Positions 11,551 to 23,900 of a stretch of 64,000 nucleotides of DNA are shown here, one piece after another. The notes beneath the pieces were generated by a model, which did not search any database, was not told the DNA's origin, and saw nothing but the letters and a program-made list of their open reading frames with translations. The stretch covers positions 17,694,018 through 17,758,017 of the forward strand of contig NC_088301.1 in the NCBI RefSeq assembly GCF_032854445.1, in the 5' to 3' direction. The stretch is from Liolophura sinensis. Lineage: Eukaryota; Mollusca; Polyplacophora; Chitonida; Chitonidae. Every line of letters starts with the position of its first letter. Position 1 is the stretch's first letter. A program made the position numbers and the translations under genes.

Positions 11551-11654
11551 CCTACGCCAGGAGTTAAGAGCATACGATCCCATATCCTCTGCTCCCTTTG
11601 TAAGTAATTATTGGAAGTTTGCGTTTCTTGTAACGTTTCAAATATTTCGGCCAG

Positions 11655-11725
11655 CTATCCGAATTACACTGGAGTAATTGCCGGAAGCGCTGTCGGAATC
11701 TCCACTGTCTTTATCATATCATGAT
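11655..11725 (+). pseudogene. Relic transmembrane exon (copy A1)
   Basis: An acceptor (TTTCGGCCAG) is followed by codons for YPNYTGVIAGSAVGISTVFI and then a GTAAG donor 71 nt later. The Tyr-then-small/hydrophobic stretch resembles the transmembrane exon of the intact gene at 32,689 (AYIGGGV then a valine-rich helix). An in-frame TGA sits just before the donor, in both this copy and 58,337, so the exon was already broken before the duplication or ended a shorter product. I infer a decayed paralogous receptor gene body. Confidence 0.45.
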
Positions 11726-11932
11726 GTAAGTCTGCACTTGTTTTTATTACGTGTGTAATGGCTTTGTGATTGGTATCCGGTACTGCCCAGATTTTTCTGT
11801 GAAGAACCGACTAGGTCTCAAATTTGGCATATGTATAGATTGACGATTTCACTTTTCAATACACATGCACGATGATATTCAATTTTTTTGCTGTTTTTTG
11901 GTGCATACCCATCTCGTTTCTTCAATTAGCAG

Positions 11933-12080
11933 GAGGATTTCACGACTTTTACAAACAGGTGGCGCTGTGAGCTCTAACCCAAATGTATTCTAGCACCAGA
12001 GAGCTCCATTTATACAGAAACCATGTATAGAAACTGGTATAATAGAAGGGATGTAAATTCGAATAGAGGAATTATAATGA
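11933..12080 (+). pseudogene. Relic juxtamembrane exon (copy A1)
   Basis: After the AG of TTCAATTAGCAG the sequence starts G-AGG like exon 10 of the intact gene (G-AGA) and encodes a basic cluster (RISRLLQTGGAVSS). An in-frame TAG follows about 20 codons later. The A2 copy at 58,614 is open further. The 3' boundary is not clear. Confidence 0.4.
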
Positions 12081-13136
12081 AGATTTTCCAAGAATTTTCA
12101 GGTTTTCTAAGAAAACTTGTGGAATATCGAACGAATAAAAAAAAAACGGAGCGATGTAAAATTTTCAATGTAAATGATCAACATTATAAAGAGGTTTTAT
12201 CATCTGTGGCACAGAGATGTTTATCACGCGTTTAAATGTTACACATTTGTTTTTTTCCAGTGCTTTATTATATAAGGATTTGTATATTTGCCGTACATAT
12301 TTCTCTATAGTTTTTGAATGTACTGGTAAACCCGTGTTCCTGTGCATGTATTTACTACCATTGCACAAATGCCTCGTTAAACATAAACGCATTGTTTGAA
12401 CAAAACCGTCTGGCATTGCCAATGTATTCAAAGATTGTTAATCCACTTCGGTAATTAATTTGATTCAAAGGGAGCTTTCTCTTGGCACAGCCTTGTGTTC
12501 TGTTAATCTGTATTGTTGCTGAATCAAAACAAAAGAAACTAGCTAAATGGCTGATTGAATCATGTCACTTGTCATTCAGACGAGTTAAGTGAGTAATGTT
12601 GTCCAGTGGACTTAGCCAGTCCTCTTTTTTGCCGAGTGACAATCAAATGAGGAAGGCTTCAGCACGATGCAAACCTGGATTTAGACTTTCTAATCACTCG
12701 GCAGTGTCAGTTGGAACTAAAGACCACATATACACATTCTCAAAAGTTCTCGGCTAATTTAGTTTTCTCTTGGATGTATCAGGTACTTATGCAGTACTGC
12801 AAATATAAGAACAAACTACTTAGACTGTACAATGTCACACGCCTTCATGAATAGGGGCACCTGCTGGAAACCAGCCTATTCCTGAATGTTTCTTGAGAAC
12901 TGCTCACTCTCATCTCCCCGCCAGGCTTAAAATCATCGTAAAGTCAAAGTCATATTATTTTTCATAAAGGGCAAGCAGGTGAGTATTAAGAAAATAAATC
13001 TAGCATGTGCCATTGTCCATCAAGTGTAAAATAGAATTCCAACCTTGCCTTCTTCAAAAATATCAAAATATTAAACAACGATGCTTTTGCGTATAACTCA
13101 GATGCATTTTGGATGAACCATACATCACTTTGTTTT
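12081..13136. other. Unassigned part of duplication A1
   Basis: Conserved with 58,830-59,830. Short ORFs differ between the copies and carry no recognised domain. No coding exon is supported. Confidence 0.4.
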
Positions 13137-13397
13137 TATTAATCTATTTATTTATTCCTATTTTTTTTATTCATTTGAGTTTTACGCCATAGTAAGGGAT
13201 ATTTGACCTTTGAGACGGCAGCAGGCATTATGATGAGAGTAAACCAGGCAGGGCACGGGAACACCCACGGCCATACGCTGGTTACTACCAGATCTTCCAA
13301 CGTGAGCCGGACCTAAACTCACAGCTGTCACACTGGCAAGAGGCTAATGGGTCATTGTGTCGCGCTGGCACGCTAACTCCACGGCCAGGGAGGCCAC
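13137..13397 (-). repeat. SINE family 1, diverged, reverse; absent from A2
   Basis: Contains TTTTACGCCATAGTAAGGGA (3' end) through the tRNA-like head ACGGCCAGGGAGGCC. At the matching place in A2 (about 59,830) the SINE is missing and other sequence follows. Confidence 0.7.
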
Positions 13398-14420
13398 CAC
13401 TCGAGATTTTTTCACTTGTACAATGATAGTCAGATTCATGCTTAGAGGAAAGTAGAAGAGCAGGTGCTAAACCAGCGCCTTTTGGGAATTAACTGACGAA
13501 GTTTTGCATGAGTGATGTACAGCTCTGCACACCATAATGATGTGAGACAAGTGGCCTATAACGAGCATTCGCACGATGGTAGACGAATATACAAACAACC
13601 TGTTCATTAAAATACCTCTGTGTTAATGTAATTTTATTGTAGCCTACTGCAGGAATTAATCCCCAACTTGCACAACCATTATCAAACATTTTAGTAGCTA
13701 TGGATTTTTCATCAGATTTAACACATATTAATTACCTCTACTTTGACGTTATTTGACTGAAAGCTATAATGTCCCTGTCCAAAGCCCCTCGCACAACATT
13801 TATCAAACATTTCAGGAGTTAGACATATTTCATCGGATTTAACACATATTATTTTACCCTAGCGAGCCATCCCAATCCCTTCGACGTTATTTTACTCAAA
13901 TCTACTCGCCCAGTTATTCTAAAACTGGTACAAGTTCACCTAACATACATAGTTAGGGAAGAAGGAATTCTGCATATTTAATGCCTATTGATCTTCGTAA
14001 ATATGAATTTAATGTAAACAATATATATTAACGTTTAAATCAGCAGGTAAATTTAATCTAATTTGTGTAGAGGGCCTGCACGTCAGTAATATCAAAACTC
14101 GCCTTAATTTTTCGCAAGGGGATTGCGTTATTACGGACCGAATGTATACGTTCCATTGTCCCGAAATTATGTTAGCATGGTTACATATAGTAGAAGAAAA
14201 CTGTCATCCATTAGGGATATCGCACATTGTCGGGTCACAGCCGATACATACACAAACATATAAAACAAAAGTGATTTAATTGTTACGTGCAGGTTTTTTT
14301 TTTCATATCATTTATGTATTTACTATTCTTTTAATTGGATGCCTAGGGTTTGCTTTTTGAAAAGCGGTTTTACGACAACAAAGGCATATGTAATAGTGAA
14401 CACGCACAGGGAATTTAACA
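13398..14420. other. Unassigned DNA upstream of exon-1 cassette 2
   Basis: The portion from about 13,760 matches 60,190 onward in A2. No domain recognised. ORFs on either strand are short and not conserved between copies. Confidence 0.4.
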
Positions 14421-14875
14421 TTGATTTGTCTTTTGAAATATTCAGGTATAAATATTCGTGATGTGAGTAACCACACGTACGCAGACGACAGAGCTTGCTC
14501 TGGGAGGGTCAGAGGGTCAGTGGTACTGAATAAGCTCACCAAGCGTGTCCTTACGTATACTGGCACAGAGATGAACACTGGCGACACTGGTTTACCAGCT
14601 GCATGTAGATTTATACACAACTGTGACGGTGTCTCGTATGTTGTCTGCCTTAGTCCATATGTGGCTTGTAGTTATCAGAATAAGCTCTGGTGATCGTCCA
14701 CACACCTCAGTGAACTTGTTCAGTAGATGTGGGAAGAACTTTACACCTGTACAGATTTAGCTTTCAGAAAGTCAAATACTTTGAGAATTTCCACTGTGTG
14801 GCAAATTACTTCAGGGCAGTATAGAGTTCAGTGATATAAACTGCCCTTAGAACTGAACAGGGATTGCCCTTAAAC
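14421..14875 (+). promoter_or_regulatory. 5' flank / 5' UTR module of the main gene
   Basis: The last ~200 bases before the ATG match the flanks of the other three exon-1 copies (TGTTCAGTAGATGTGGGAA, ACACCTGTACAGATTTAGCT, AACTGAACAGGGATTGCCCT). Further up, an ORF at 14,421-14,693 is shared with 60,862-61,122, but most differences between the two change amino acids, so I read it as non-coding flank rather than a gene. Confidence 0.5.
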
Positions 14876-14936
14876 ATGAGGGATCACAAGAAACTGATTA
14901 GCCGAGCTCTTCTTCTTGTGATGGGTATAACATTTG
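14876..14936 (+). CDS. Exon 1: signal peptide
   Basis: ATG then 20 codons: charged start MRDHKKL and hydrophobic core [10 protein letters not shown], followed by GTAAGT. Ends in phase 1. Differs from the 61,305 copy at only 3 of 61 bases. Confidence 0.8.
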
Positions 14937-17900
14937 GTAAGTATATTACTTACTGAGTTAGAATGTATTTGTTCAACATTTGTCACTGTGGAAAATGCAC
15001 AGCGACACATTGATTGTCGCTTATGTAGTGAAGTTATCGTTAAGATTTTAAACCGGTACAACCATTGTATTGACAGATGAGGAAATAAATAAGACTTTCT
15101 CTTATCCCGTTGCCGTGGCTTCAGGCTTTTAAATGACATTTTTCCTACTTATTGGTGTTGGCTTGAACACGTTGGCGATATGTTTCCACTTCTGCTTTCC
15201 TACTTCTCCATGCTGATGACAGCAGCCGTAAAGTCACCATACTGCAAACAGTTACTTATTTAATGGTTAGTTTATTCATAAACTTGTCTAGGACTTTAAT
15301 AGCAGACCTCCAAAGAGGTCTTGCGATTATAATTTATGGAGACCAGTTTTGGACGGAGTTGCCAGATTTGCTTACATTAAAATAACATCTGTAACATAAT
15401 TTTTTTTATTTATTTGATTAGTGTTTTACGCCGTACTCAAGAATATTTCACCTATACGACGGTGGCCAGCATTATGTCACGGAGGCCTCTATGTAACATA
15501 ACCAAAAGCGTAGTCACAGTTATTTATCAGTGAGCCGTCTCAAATTATCTTGAAGAGGAAGAAAGTTATGAAATCAATAACCCGCAAATAGATTATAGCT
15601 GAGAGACCAGAAGATACACACAGTATCTGTAGCATCAAAACGGCGCAATGGCTTGGAAGTTAGCATTCCAAGTCACTGATAAGAAATGTCATCATTTTAA
15701 CCTGATGCCATTTTGTTTTGGTCCGTGTACATGGTGGATTCAGCTACTGTTTATTTTGTAAATTGTTCTCCAGTGCTGTATTACCAGAAAGAAGATGATT
15801 TAGACTATTTAGTTTAGTAGGTGCACAACATTGGGTTTAGGACAAACTCCATCTCGTGACACATCCAATCTTAACTGTTGTCTCCGCGAATCTACTACAT
15901 TGTTTTTCATTACAGAATTTCCTGAAATACAACTCTAAAATCCTTCTGCCGATTGATCCTATACTACAAAATATAACATATGCTTCATATATATATTTTA
16001 TATTACACTACAACTCGTAAATAATTTCAAATACGGCAGTGTCAGAAACGGGGCTTAGAGTGAAGTTGAGAGGGGATTAGGTATCTGGTGTGACTTTCCT
16101 CCAAGACATACAAGAGCATGCCAGTCGGTTTTGAATAAATCTGACGTCACCCATGTCAGTGATGTATTGCCGTCGAAACTGTGCTTGTGCAGTTTAACGT
16201 TATTATATAAAAAAAAATGATCTAACTTCATTTTCTTTGTAAGGATATAAATTTTTAACATATCGATGTGTAGAGCTCGTGTTGTAATGTACAACTGACT
16301 AAACTCAATTTACAGAGTATGACTGATTTACAGCCAGCTGAATATAGGCGACTCGCTAAAAGAAACAGACTATTGTGTATGCCATCAGTCCCATGCAGGT
16401 GAACAAAACTATTCTCCTACCCCGTCCCGAGTAGTCTTACTTGTCCACACTGTAAAAATATTTGAGAGTAAAACCTAAACTGTACTCACACTTAATGCCG
16501 ATTGTGTAGTAACATAAAGTGTGGAGGATTAAAAGTACAGTGCCGTCTTGTGTGTTTTCCCAGCTATAGTGCTGTAAGGGCCAGAACATCAGTCACACAC
16601 ACATTGATGTGATGAATTGTTAAGTGTGGTATAAATCCCGTGGATACATAATTACCAGTATGATGTATACAAAGTAACAGGTATGGTGAGTGTATGTAAT
16701 TCGATGGCAAAACCCATGCTGTATATGTACACCAGGTATCTGTATAGAGAACTGTTTGTAGAGTACTGTCATATAAAATATAGAAAAATGGTGCGCATAC
16801 ATATATTTATTTATTTGATTGGTGTTTTACGCCGTACTCAAGAATATTTCACTTATACGACGGCGGCCAGCATTATGGTGGGTGGAAACCGGGCACAGCC
16901 CGGGGGAAACCCACGACCATCCGCAGGTTGCTGGCAGACCTTCCCACTTACGGCCGGAGACGAAGCCAGCATGGGCTGGACTTGAACTCACAGCGACCGC
17001 ATTGGTGAGAGGCTTCTGGGTCATTACGCTGCGCTAGCGCGCTAACCGACTGAGCCACGGAGCCACATGAATGAATGAAAATGAATGAAATTAGTATTCA
17101 AATCGCGTATAAATCTAGTACGTAAGTTGACGACAATAAAATATGCATCTCGGTTGCGCTTTGATTCCAACTCTTCATGCATTGTATACCAAACATGCCG
17201 ATCTAATTTAACGCGATGGATATACAGGCTAAGGACCGTACATCTTTAAACATGATAATCTTTAAACTTTGCTACACCCACATGGGAGAATTACACATAA
17301 AAAGATTTAAATTCAATAGAAATAATGCACTTCTCAATCTGTATTATTATTTATTTTACAACTCATGGAAACAGGCTGCAGTTTTAGGCGTTATGTCTGT
17401 GTTAAGATTAAGATATAAGATTTCTATGCGTATTGCCCAATAACTAAGTGCCTTATCCACCCAGTAACTTAAATGGGTTAAATCAACATTTACATAAAGA
17501 AGTAATAAAATCTAACCTGAAGAACATGTATTCTAAAAGTTAATTATGGGTGTGTATTAACTTCAGTTTGGGGCGAGTTGTGTGGCAACTGCTTGAGTCA
17601 GTGTAATGAGGAAACCGGAGAATGTTCCGGAAAGTGTGCTCTTGGCTGGGATGGTCCTACTTGTTCCAGACGTAAGTATCACAATACCAAACACATGAAT
17701 TTATATATGATGTGTGAGCATCCATATACATGTACATGTTGTTACATATTTAGGTAAATTTTCATCTGTTAAATAAATTAATGTTTTATGCCGTACTCAA
17801 GAATATTTCAAATTCCGTCAAAATTATGGTTGGAAGAACAAGGACAGAGCCAGTAGACAAAGTGATTAGAAAACAGTAAAAGCATGTCAAATCATATTTT

Positions 17901-20900
17901 AATGGTTTTTTTAAGTGATATAGGTTTATATCTGGCATAATGTAACGACGGAAAGGCCACGTTATATATATTTCAATGTATTAGGAGTATTATCAACTGC
18001 GTGTAAGCGTTAATCTTAACAAAATCAAAACTTCTAATTGCAGCCTCAGTAGTGGCCCATAAAATCAGCATTTGCTCATTTATATGCCAGTAAAATGTGA
18101 TTACTGTTGGTTTATTTAAAAAAAAAATGAGACCGTTGTCCACACTGAGTTATCGCTGAAATTTTACATGCTTACCTCCTGGTCTCATCTCAATTTCTGC
18201 TGGAATCGGTGCTGAAAGCAGATGAAACACCTAAAAGGAAGATGAGAATCGTATCGGCAGGATGACTTGTACAACAAAAATTTTGCTGACTGTAAATCTT
18301 TGTTGAAGGACAATTCAGTGCATTCTGTGACCATTTGCTGGGGCTGTAGTGGAAACCATCATTTAGTCCGCGGCCTCCGTGGCTCAGTTGGTTCGCGAGC
18401 TACTGCAGCGTTATGAGCCAGGAGTCTCTCAACAATGCGGTCGCTGTGAGTTCAAGTCCAGCTCATGCTGGCCTCCTCTCTGCTCGTACGTGGGGAGGTC
18501 TTTCAGCAACTTGCGGATGGTCGTGGGTTTCCCCGGGCTCGGTTTCCACCCAACATAATGCTGGCCGCCGTTGTATCAATGAAATATCCTTGAGTACAGG
18601 GTAAACCACCAATCAAATAAATAAATAAATCATTTAGTCCGCAGATACATGACCTTGACGCATACATCTTTGGCTAATGTGTCTAAGGCCTAATGAGTAG
18701 CCTGGCAATGTGCGATAGCTTCCTTGTTCTTCAATCTTGGCTATTATTTAAGTAGAATATGGATGGATGAGGGTTTAATTTGAAGTAAAATCTAGTTTAC
18801 TTTCATTCTTGTTTAACAATGAAGAAACGATCCTCTACATTGAAGCATTTCTAAGCATTAATAACTAAAGGACGTTTGTTGTATGTGTGCACAAAAAATG
18901 TTGGCCATTTAACAATTAACATGGAAAAGAATGCTGCTCTGACATAACATCATTTATAAAATACATCAAACTATACTCAGCAACATGTAACTATGATGTC
19001 TAACACCATGTTGATGCTAATACTGTGCTTCCGATGGCAGGAAATGTGGCATTTAACCAAAGCACGACACAGTCTTCGGATTATAGCCGCAACGGGTTCA
19101 ACTTCACCTCCGGACTCGCCGTTGATGGTAGGACTGGACATGAGATTTTCACGACACCATATACATGTACTTTTACTGGAAATCCACATGCCGCGTTCTG
19201 GACGGTGGCCCTGGATGCACAGTACAATATCCATAGGTTCAGGATATATAACAGGAATGATCCTGGCTGCAACGGTCCGTGTAAGTTAACTTTTTAATGT
19301 CCTTAAAGAAGTTGATCTGGTCGACAGTCCATGCATCTTATCTTCCTGTAATGAATCTCCAGTGAGGTTGCAAGCTCAAACTTAGCCTTTGTTGTTCAGG
19401 TTGTGGTTTTAAAGCAGGTGGTTTGTCAATTTCCTGCCAAGCTCCGCTGGTTTTCCCAGGCTTTTTTCGAGGAATGAGTTCTTAATATCAAAACCAGTCA
19501 TATACAGTTTAACCCTATGAATTTAAAAATGCGTTCTAATTTCATCCCCATGGCTAGAGCATTGAACCCCAAAATATCCATGTCTGAGCTTCCAGGTGTA
19601 GAATAAAGGCGACTGGTTGAAAGAAACAAACTATATTTCAAACAAATTCTGTTGTTTTTGCTTCAGGTGGTCAACGACTTAGCGGCTTCTCTCTGTCCGT
19701 TGGAAACTCCTCTCAGAATTACAAAGTCTGTTACCAGGACACCACCACAGCCGAAAAAGGTCCCGGGGATATCATCGACGCACTTTGTAACGTCAGTGGT
19801 CCTGTGTTTGGGGACACTGTAAATATCTCGATATACAAACCACTTAGTCTGTGTGAAGTACAGATTTTCGGTAAGTTTCTTTGACAACGAATTACACCAT
19901 CTATATAAATTAATAGTGTTAGAACGAATCCATACTTATGAGATCACAAAAGCACACAAACAACTGGCTCTCATAAACCCAGCGGATGGTTGGGTCTGTC
20001 GAACCTACGACTTGAGTTTTCTCATGACGTTGTCTATCGCCGGTCTCCGGAAAGTTGTATACGTTTCCACGTCGCAGGTGCCGACCGCCGGTGGACCGGT
20101 GGCGATAATGTATTTATTGGTTGTAGACCGCTGGCGACAATGTATTTATTGGCTGTGGTTTGCAGGCGATAATGTATTTATCGGCGGTGGGCCACTGGCA
20201 ATTTTGCATTTACCTATGAGCTACAGGCTAAGAAAAGAAACATAACGTATTCGGTGGGTAAATATAGCGTTTTGTTATGCAATAGCTTCTACTGAAAATG
20301 GTTGGAGTGAAAAAAACATCAGGAAGATGTCTAGAGTAAATCTCGGATCAACAATGAGTTAGAGTAAAGAAAAGAGTGGAACTAAATATGTGTTAGATGT
20401 ATTTGACTTATAAAAGGTATTGAATCGTCTTCTGACTGACGTGAGGACATAAAAATGACCTCACAGTCATTTTTTCATTTGACTTTCGCAATTTCTGTGT
20501 TTCCTACACTTCTGTTAAGGTCCTATCAAAAGAATTCGTAATGTGTAGGCCTGTTATGTAAGTTTGTTCATTGTGTATGTATCAGTATGTGCCCCAGGGG
20601 CGTATGGACCAGACTGCGAGAGGAGATGTGGGAACTGTGCTCAGGGGCCGTCTGTATGTAACACAACATCCGGGCACTGTCCACAGAGAACACCCAGGTG
20701 CATGGGGGGATACTCTGGTCTGAAATGTGACACAGGTAATTTTTAAAATTTTATCGCCAGTTGTAAACAAATGCTACACGTTCTTTTCAAATTTCAATAA
20801 AGCAATGGAGCAAAGTATGAGTGACATATTATAATCGCTTCCCATGAAATTCACCATTGAAGAATATACTCCTCTCCATTTCTTCTTTATCATATAAAGA

Positions 20901-23900
20901 TGTTTAAATCCGGCAGGAACAATGAACAGTTATGTCATCCAAAGCTCGAGGTAATACATTACTTTTTAACATACTTCAACTGCTTGAACATAATTTTGGT
21001 GTTCTTTAGTTCCCACACATGTAGGATATCCTCAAAACGATCTGTCGGATGCTGTGCTATGGTAGTTTTAATTAATGAGAACACATGTGTTTATCTTGAG
21101 ACAATCACATCACATGTATTTCATATAAACCTTAGATGCATTTTAAATACTGTATAAAATTACATCTACTCAGCTGTGATGACCACTTCGGTGGCCTAAT
21201 AGTTACAGAGTTTGCCTCGAAGTCGGGAGACACAGGATCAAACCTAAATCAAGTCACATCAAACCCTTTAAAAATGGATCTTGGAACTCTTGTCCCTCAG
21301 CACTGTTAGGTTGGAGGAGGGACAAATGACTGGTTGGACCAGTGTCAGTATAGTGTGACTGGGTCCGGTACGCGTGGCATGATACTGATCAGTGGCGGCC
21401 ACATTTTGGCGGCATGGATTAGCCCTGCCACAAAATGATATATTGTATGTACATGTGCACAAAGGTAATGACTTTTCATTGTCATATGGCTAAAAATTGT
21501 TAAGTACATGCACAACGTTTAGCACCAAATATACAAACAGATTGTAACCCTTGGACACACGAATCAGATTGTGAGATGAAATGTGGAAATTGCTGTAAGG
21601 TGACGGAGTCTGTGACGTTACAGTCGGTTATTGCCCTGACCGGATACCAAGATGCATGCCGGCATACTCTTATGTGACTTGTGCCACGAATTGGTTTCAT
21701 CAGGGTGACATGCGATACTATACATTTAGTGAACGATAAATTAAATGATTACAGTTTAGAACATCAACACCGGCAATATGATAGTCACAACGCTGTGAGA
21801 ACATTTTAGAACCAAGAAACTGCGCTGTCTTCAAGGTGATAATAATAACATTCAAAAGAGATCAACAATTTTACAGCCAGTTGTTAAGTCTATCAATTAA
21901 AGCACTTTTAAACAGTCTATACCTTTAATCTAGTTGGAATACACCTTATGGTAAAGGCTAATTCTCTTAAAAAAAACTAAATTATAGGATCGCTGCTATC
22001 TCCAGCATGCAGCCAACACAATGGACTAAAAAATCCGGATGTAGAACTAAATGTCGAAAAATATCCGCAAAATCCACATAGTTCAATACGATAGGTTTGA
22101 TGTAGCATCATGCATTTTCATTCATCTTAATTTCATCTTGATACTACACCCACTTTGACTTAAAATTTCAGGCTGCATGTATATTCTCTCTTCAGCAATT
22201 TTTTCTCTCTCCTTGCGGTACTTATATATTTGGATTTTGTGAACATGTCTTGGTGTTAAAAAATTCTTAAACCCAGAATTAATAGAAAAACTTAAGTGCA
22301 ATTCATGAAAAAACGTAAGTGTTAAGAAATTCTTAAATTCTAAGTGTGCCCATGACCACTTTTATCTTTTTGTTAAATTCTTAAGTAGTTTTAAACCAAC
22401 AAACACATGGGGGCCGTTCAACTAAGTTGTTCGAACGAATATATTGACAGAGAACTCTTAGATAGGTTTCGTCTGGAAGCTGCACAGGAATTTGGTACAT
22501 CGAATCACTAGTTAAGGATAGCGTTGTAAGTTGTAAGTGCATCGAACAGAAACTGTGCATTTAATCCAATGTAAAAAGTATTGAATACTCTTCGTTTTTT
22601 GGCAACTAGGAAATGTAGCTATGCAATGGTGATGACATTGGAGTCTCACAGCCGACTGTATCTAGGGCTGTCACAGCTACCTTTCGAAGTCGTTTTTGTT
22701 TTATTCGTGTTCAACTGACAGCTCGCGAAATCCGAGAAAAACAGGAAGCGTTCTACGCTGTTGCTCAATTTCCAGGCATTATTGGGTCTATTGATGGGAC
22801 ACATGTACAAATCACTGCTCCTCGCACATATGAAACAAAACTGTTAATCTGCACCAATACCACAGTATTAACGTTCAACTTGTTATCGAGGCGAAGTACA
22901 ACATTCTGGACATGGTCTAAAAATGGTCAGGGTCTACACATGACGCTCGAATTCTGCCCCACTTATGCACACTCATCTGATCGGAGACAGCGTGTACCCA
23001 TCTAAACGCTGGTTTGTTATCCCTTTCCTCAGGCTACAACCCGGCCCTTTAACAAATTACAAGAGGTATATAATTAAAATATCTCCTAGTTGACCTTTGT
23101 ACCGCGAACACAGACTTGTTTCCCTTGATATTCATTAGCGGCAAAATTTGCTTTTCTACACGTGGTAAATGATCGGAATCTTTTTTGTGGAAAAAAATAT
23201 ACATTCTTATTGAAAAACACTTGAGTTTCTATAAAGAGGAATAATTACTGAAATGTAAACAGTATAAGAGTTCATCGTAAAGTTCAAACATTTAAGGTAG
23301 TTCATCCAATTTTCCCCCTGCAGTATTTGAGCTATACTTATATTCTTCAAAAAGGCTCATGGGGAGGCACAATAGCAATCAATATTGCTGTCTTAATGGT
23401 ACGATCTTTCAGTGAATACTGTTTAACCGGAGATAAAGTTTTAATGAACCATAATTTCAGCGTCGGTGAGATCAAAAGGGTCAAAATCTGATTGATCGGC
23501 AGCCATGCTTGTTGTGTCGTCTGCTTGTTGACAAACAAAATGTAGCCCGTCCGTGTGACGTCACAGTTACAACTGTCCAATATATTAAACATACTGGGCA
23601 GTTGTGTTTATTATATAACATAATACGCGCTGGACACTTAGGTGTATAATAAAAACCAGATATGACATTTTGTTCTCCATACTTATATTGAGGTTGTATT
23701 AAAAATATCTTGATGTGTAATCCTATTTTATTAGTTGTTGATTGTGTATGTATAAAGTATGTGCCCCTGGGACGTATGGACCACTGTGGGAAGAGATGTG
23801 TGAACTTTTTTTATTTGACAGGAACAATGGCCAGTTATGTTAGCCCAAGCTCGAGTTAATACAAAACAATATATTATTATAACAAAAAAAACTTTAAGTT

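Larger units (their letters stand above)
8690..17320. repeat. Segmental duplication copy A1
   Basis: Almost every stretch here recurs in order and orientation at 53,420-64,000: the minisatellite, the GATCGGGCAGCACTGTG block, the YIDD reverse-transcriptase fragment, a SINE at 11,341, relic transmembrane and juxtamembrane exons, the exon-1 cassette at 14,876 and the intron following it. By eye the copies are very similar (3 differences in the 61-nt exon 1). A1 has SINEs at 13,137 and 16,804 that A2 lacks; A2 has a LINE fragment at 56,210 that A1 lacks. The right boundary cannot be placed because A2 runs off the window. Confidence 0.9.
14937..17566. other. Intron 1 (module shared by the exon-1 cassettes)
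   Basis: Holds blocks repeated at 6,846-8,200 and 61,366-63,250, a much shortened SINE at 15,401 and a full SINE at 16,804. No further exon was found. The ORF at 17,216 lies in the stretch shared with 63,900-64,000 and has no recognised domain. Confidence 0.6.
20560..22260 (+). repeat. EGF exon-pair block X
   Basis: Contains intact EGF type a (20,586), decayed EGF type b (21,541) and their introns. Matching sequence occurs in block Y (23,738-24,262) and block Z (25,371-26,830), which shows internal duplication of exon pairs inside this gene. Confidence 0.7.

Noticed and set aside
14421-14693. 90-aa ORF conserved at 60,862-61,122 as a separate gene
   Set aside because: The two copies lie in a recent segmental duplication, and most of the differences I counted change the amino acid, which is not the pattern of a protein under constraint. 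It overlaps the 5' flank of exon 1.
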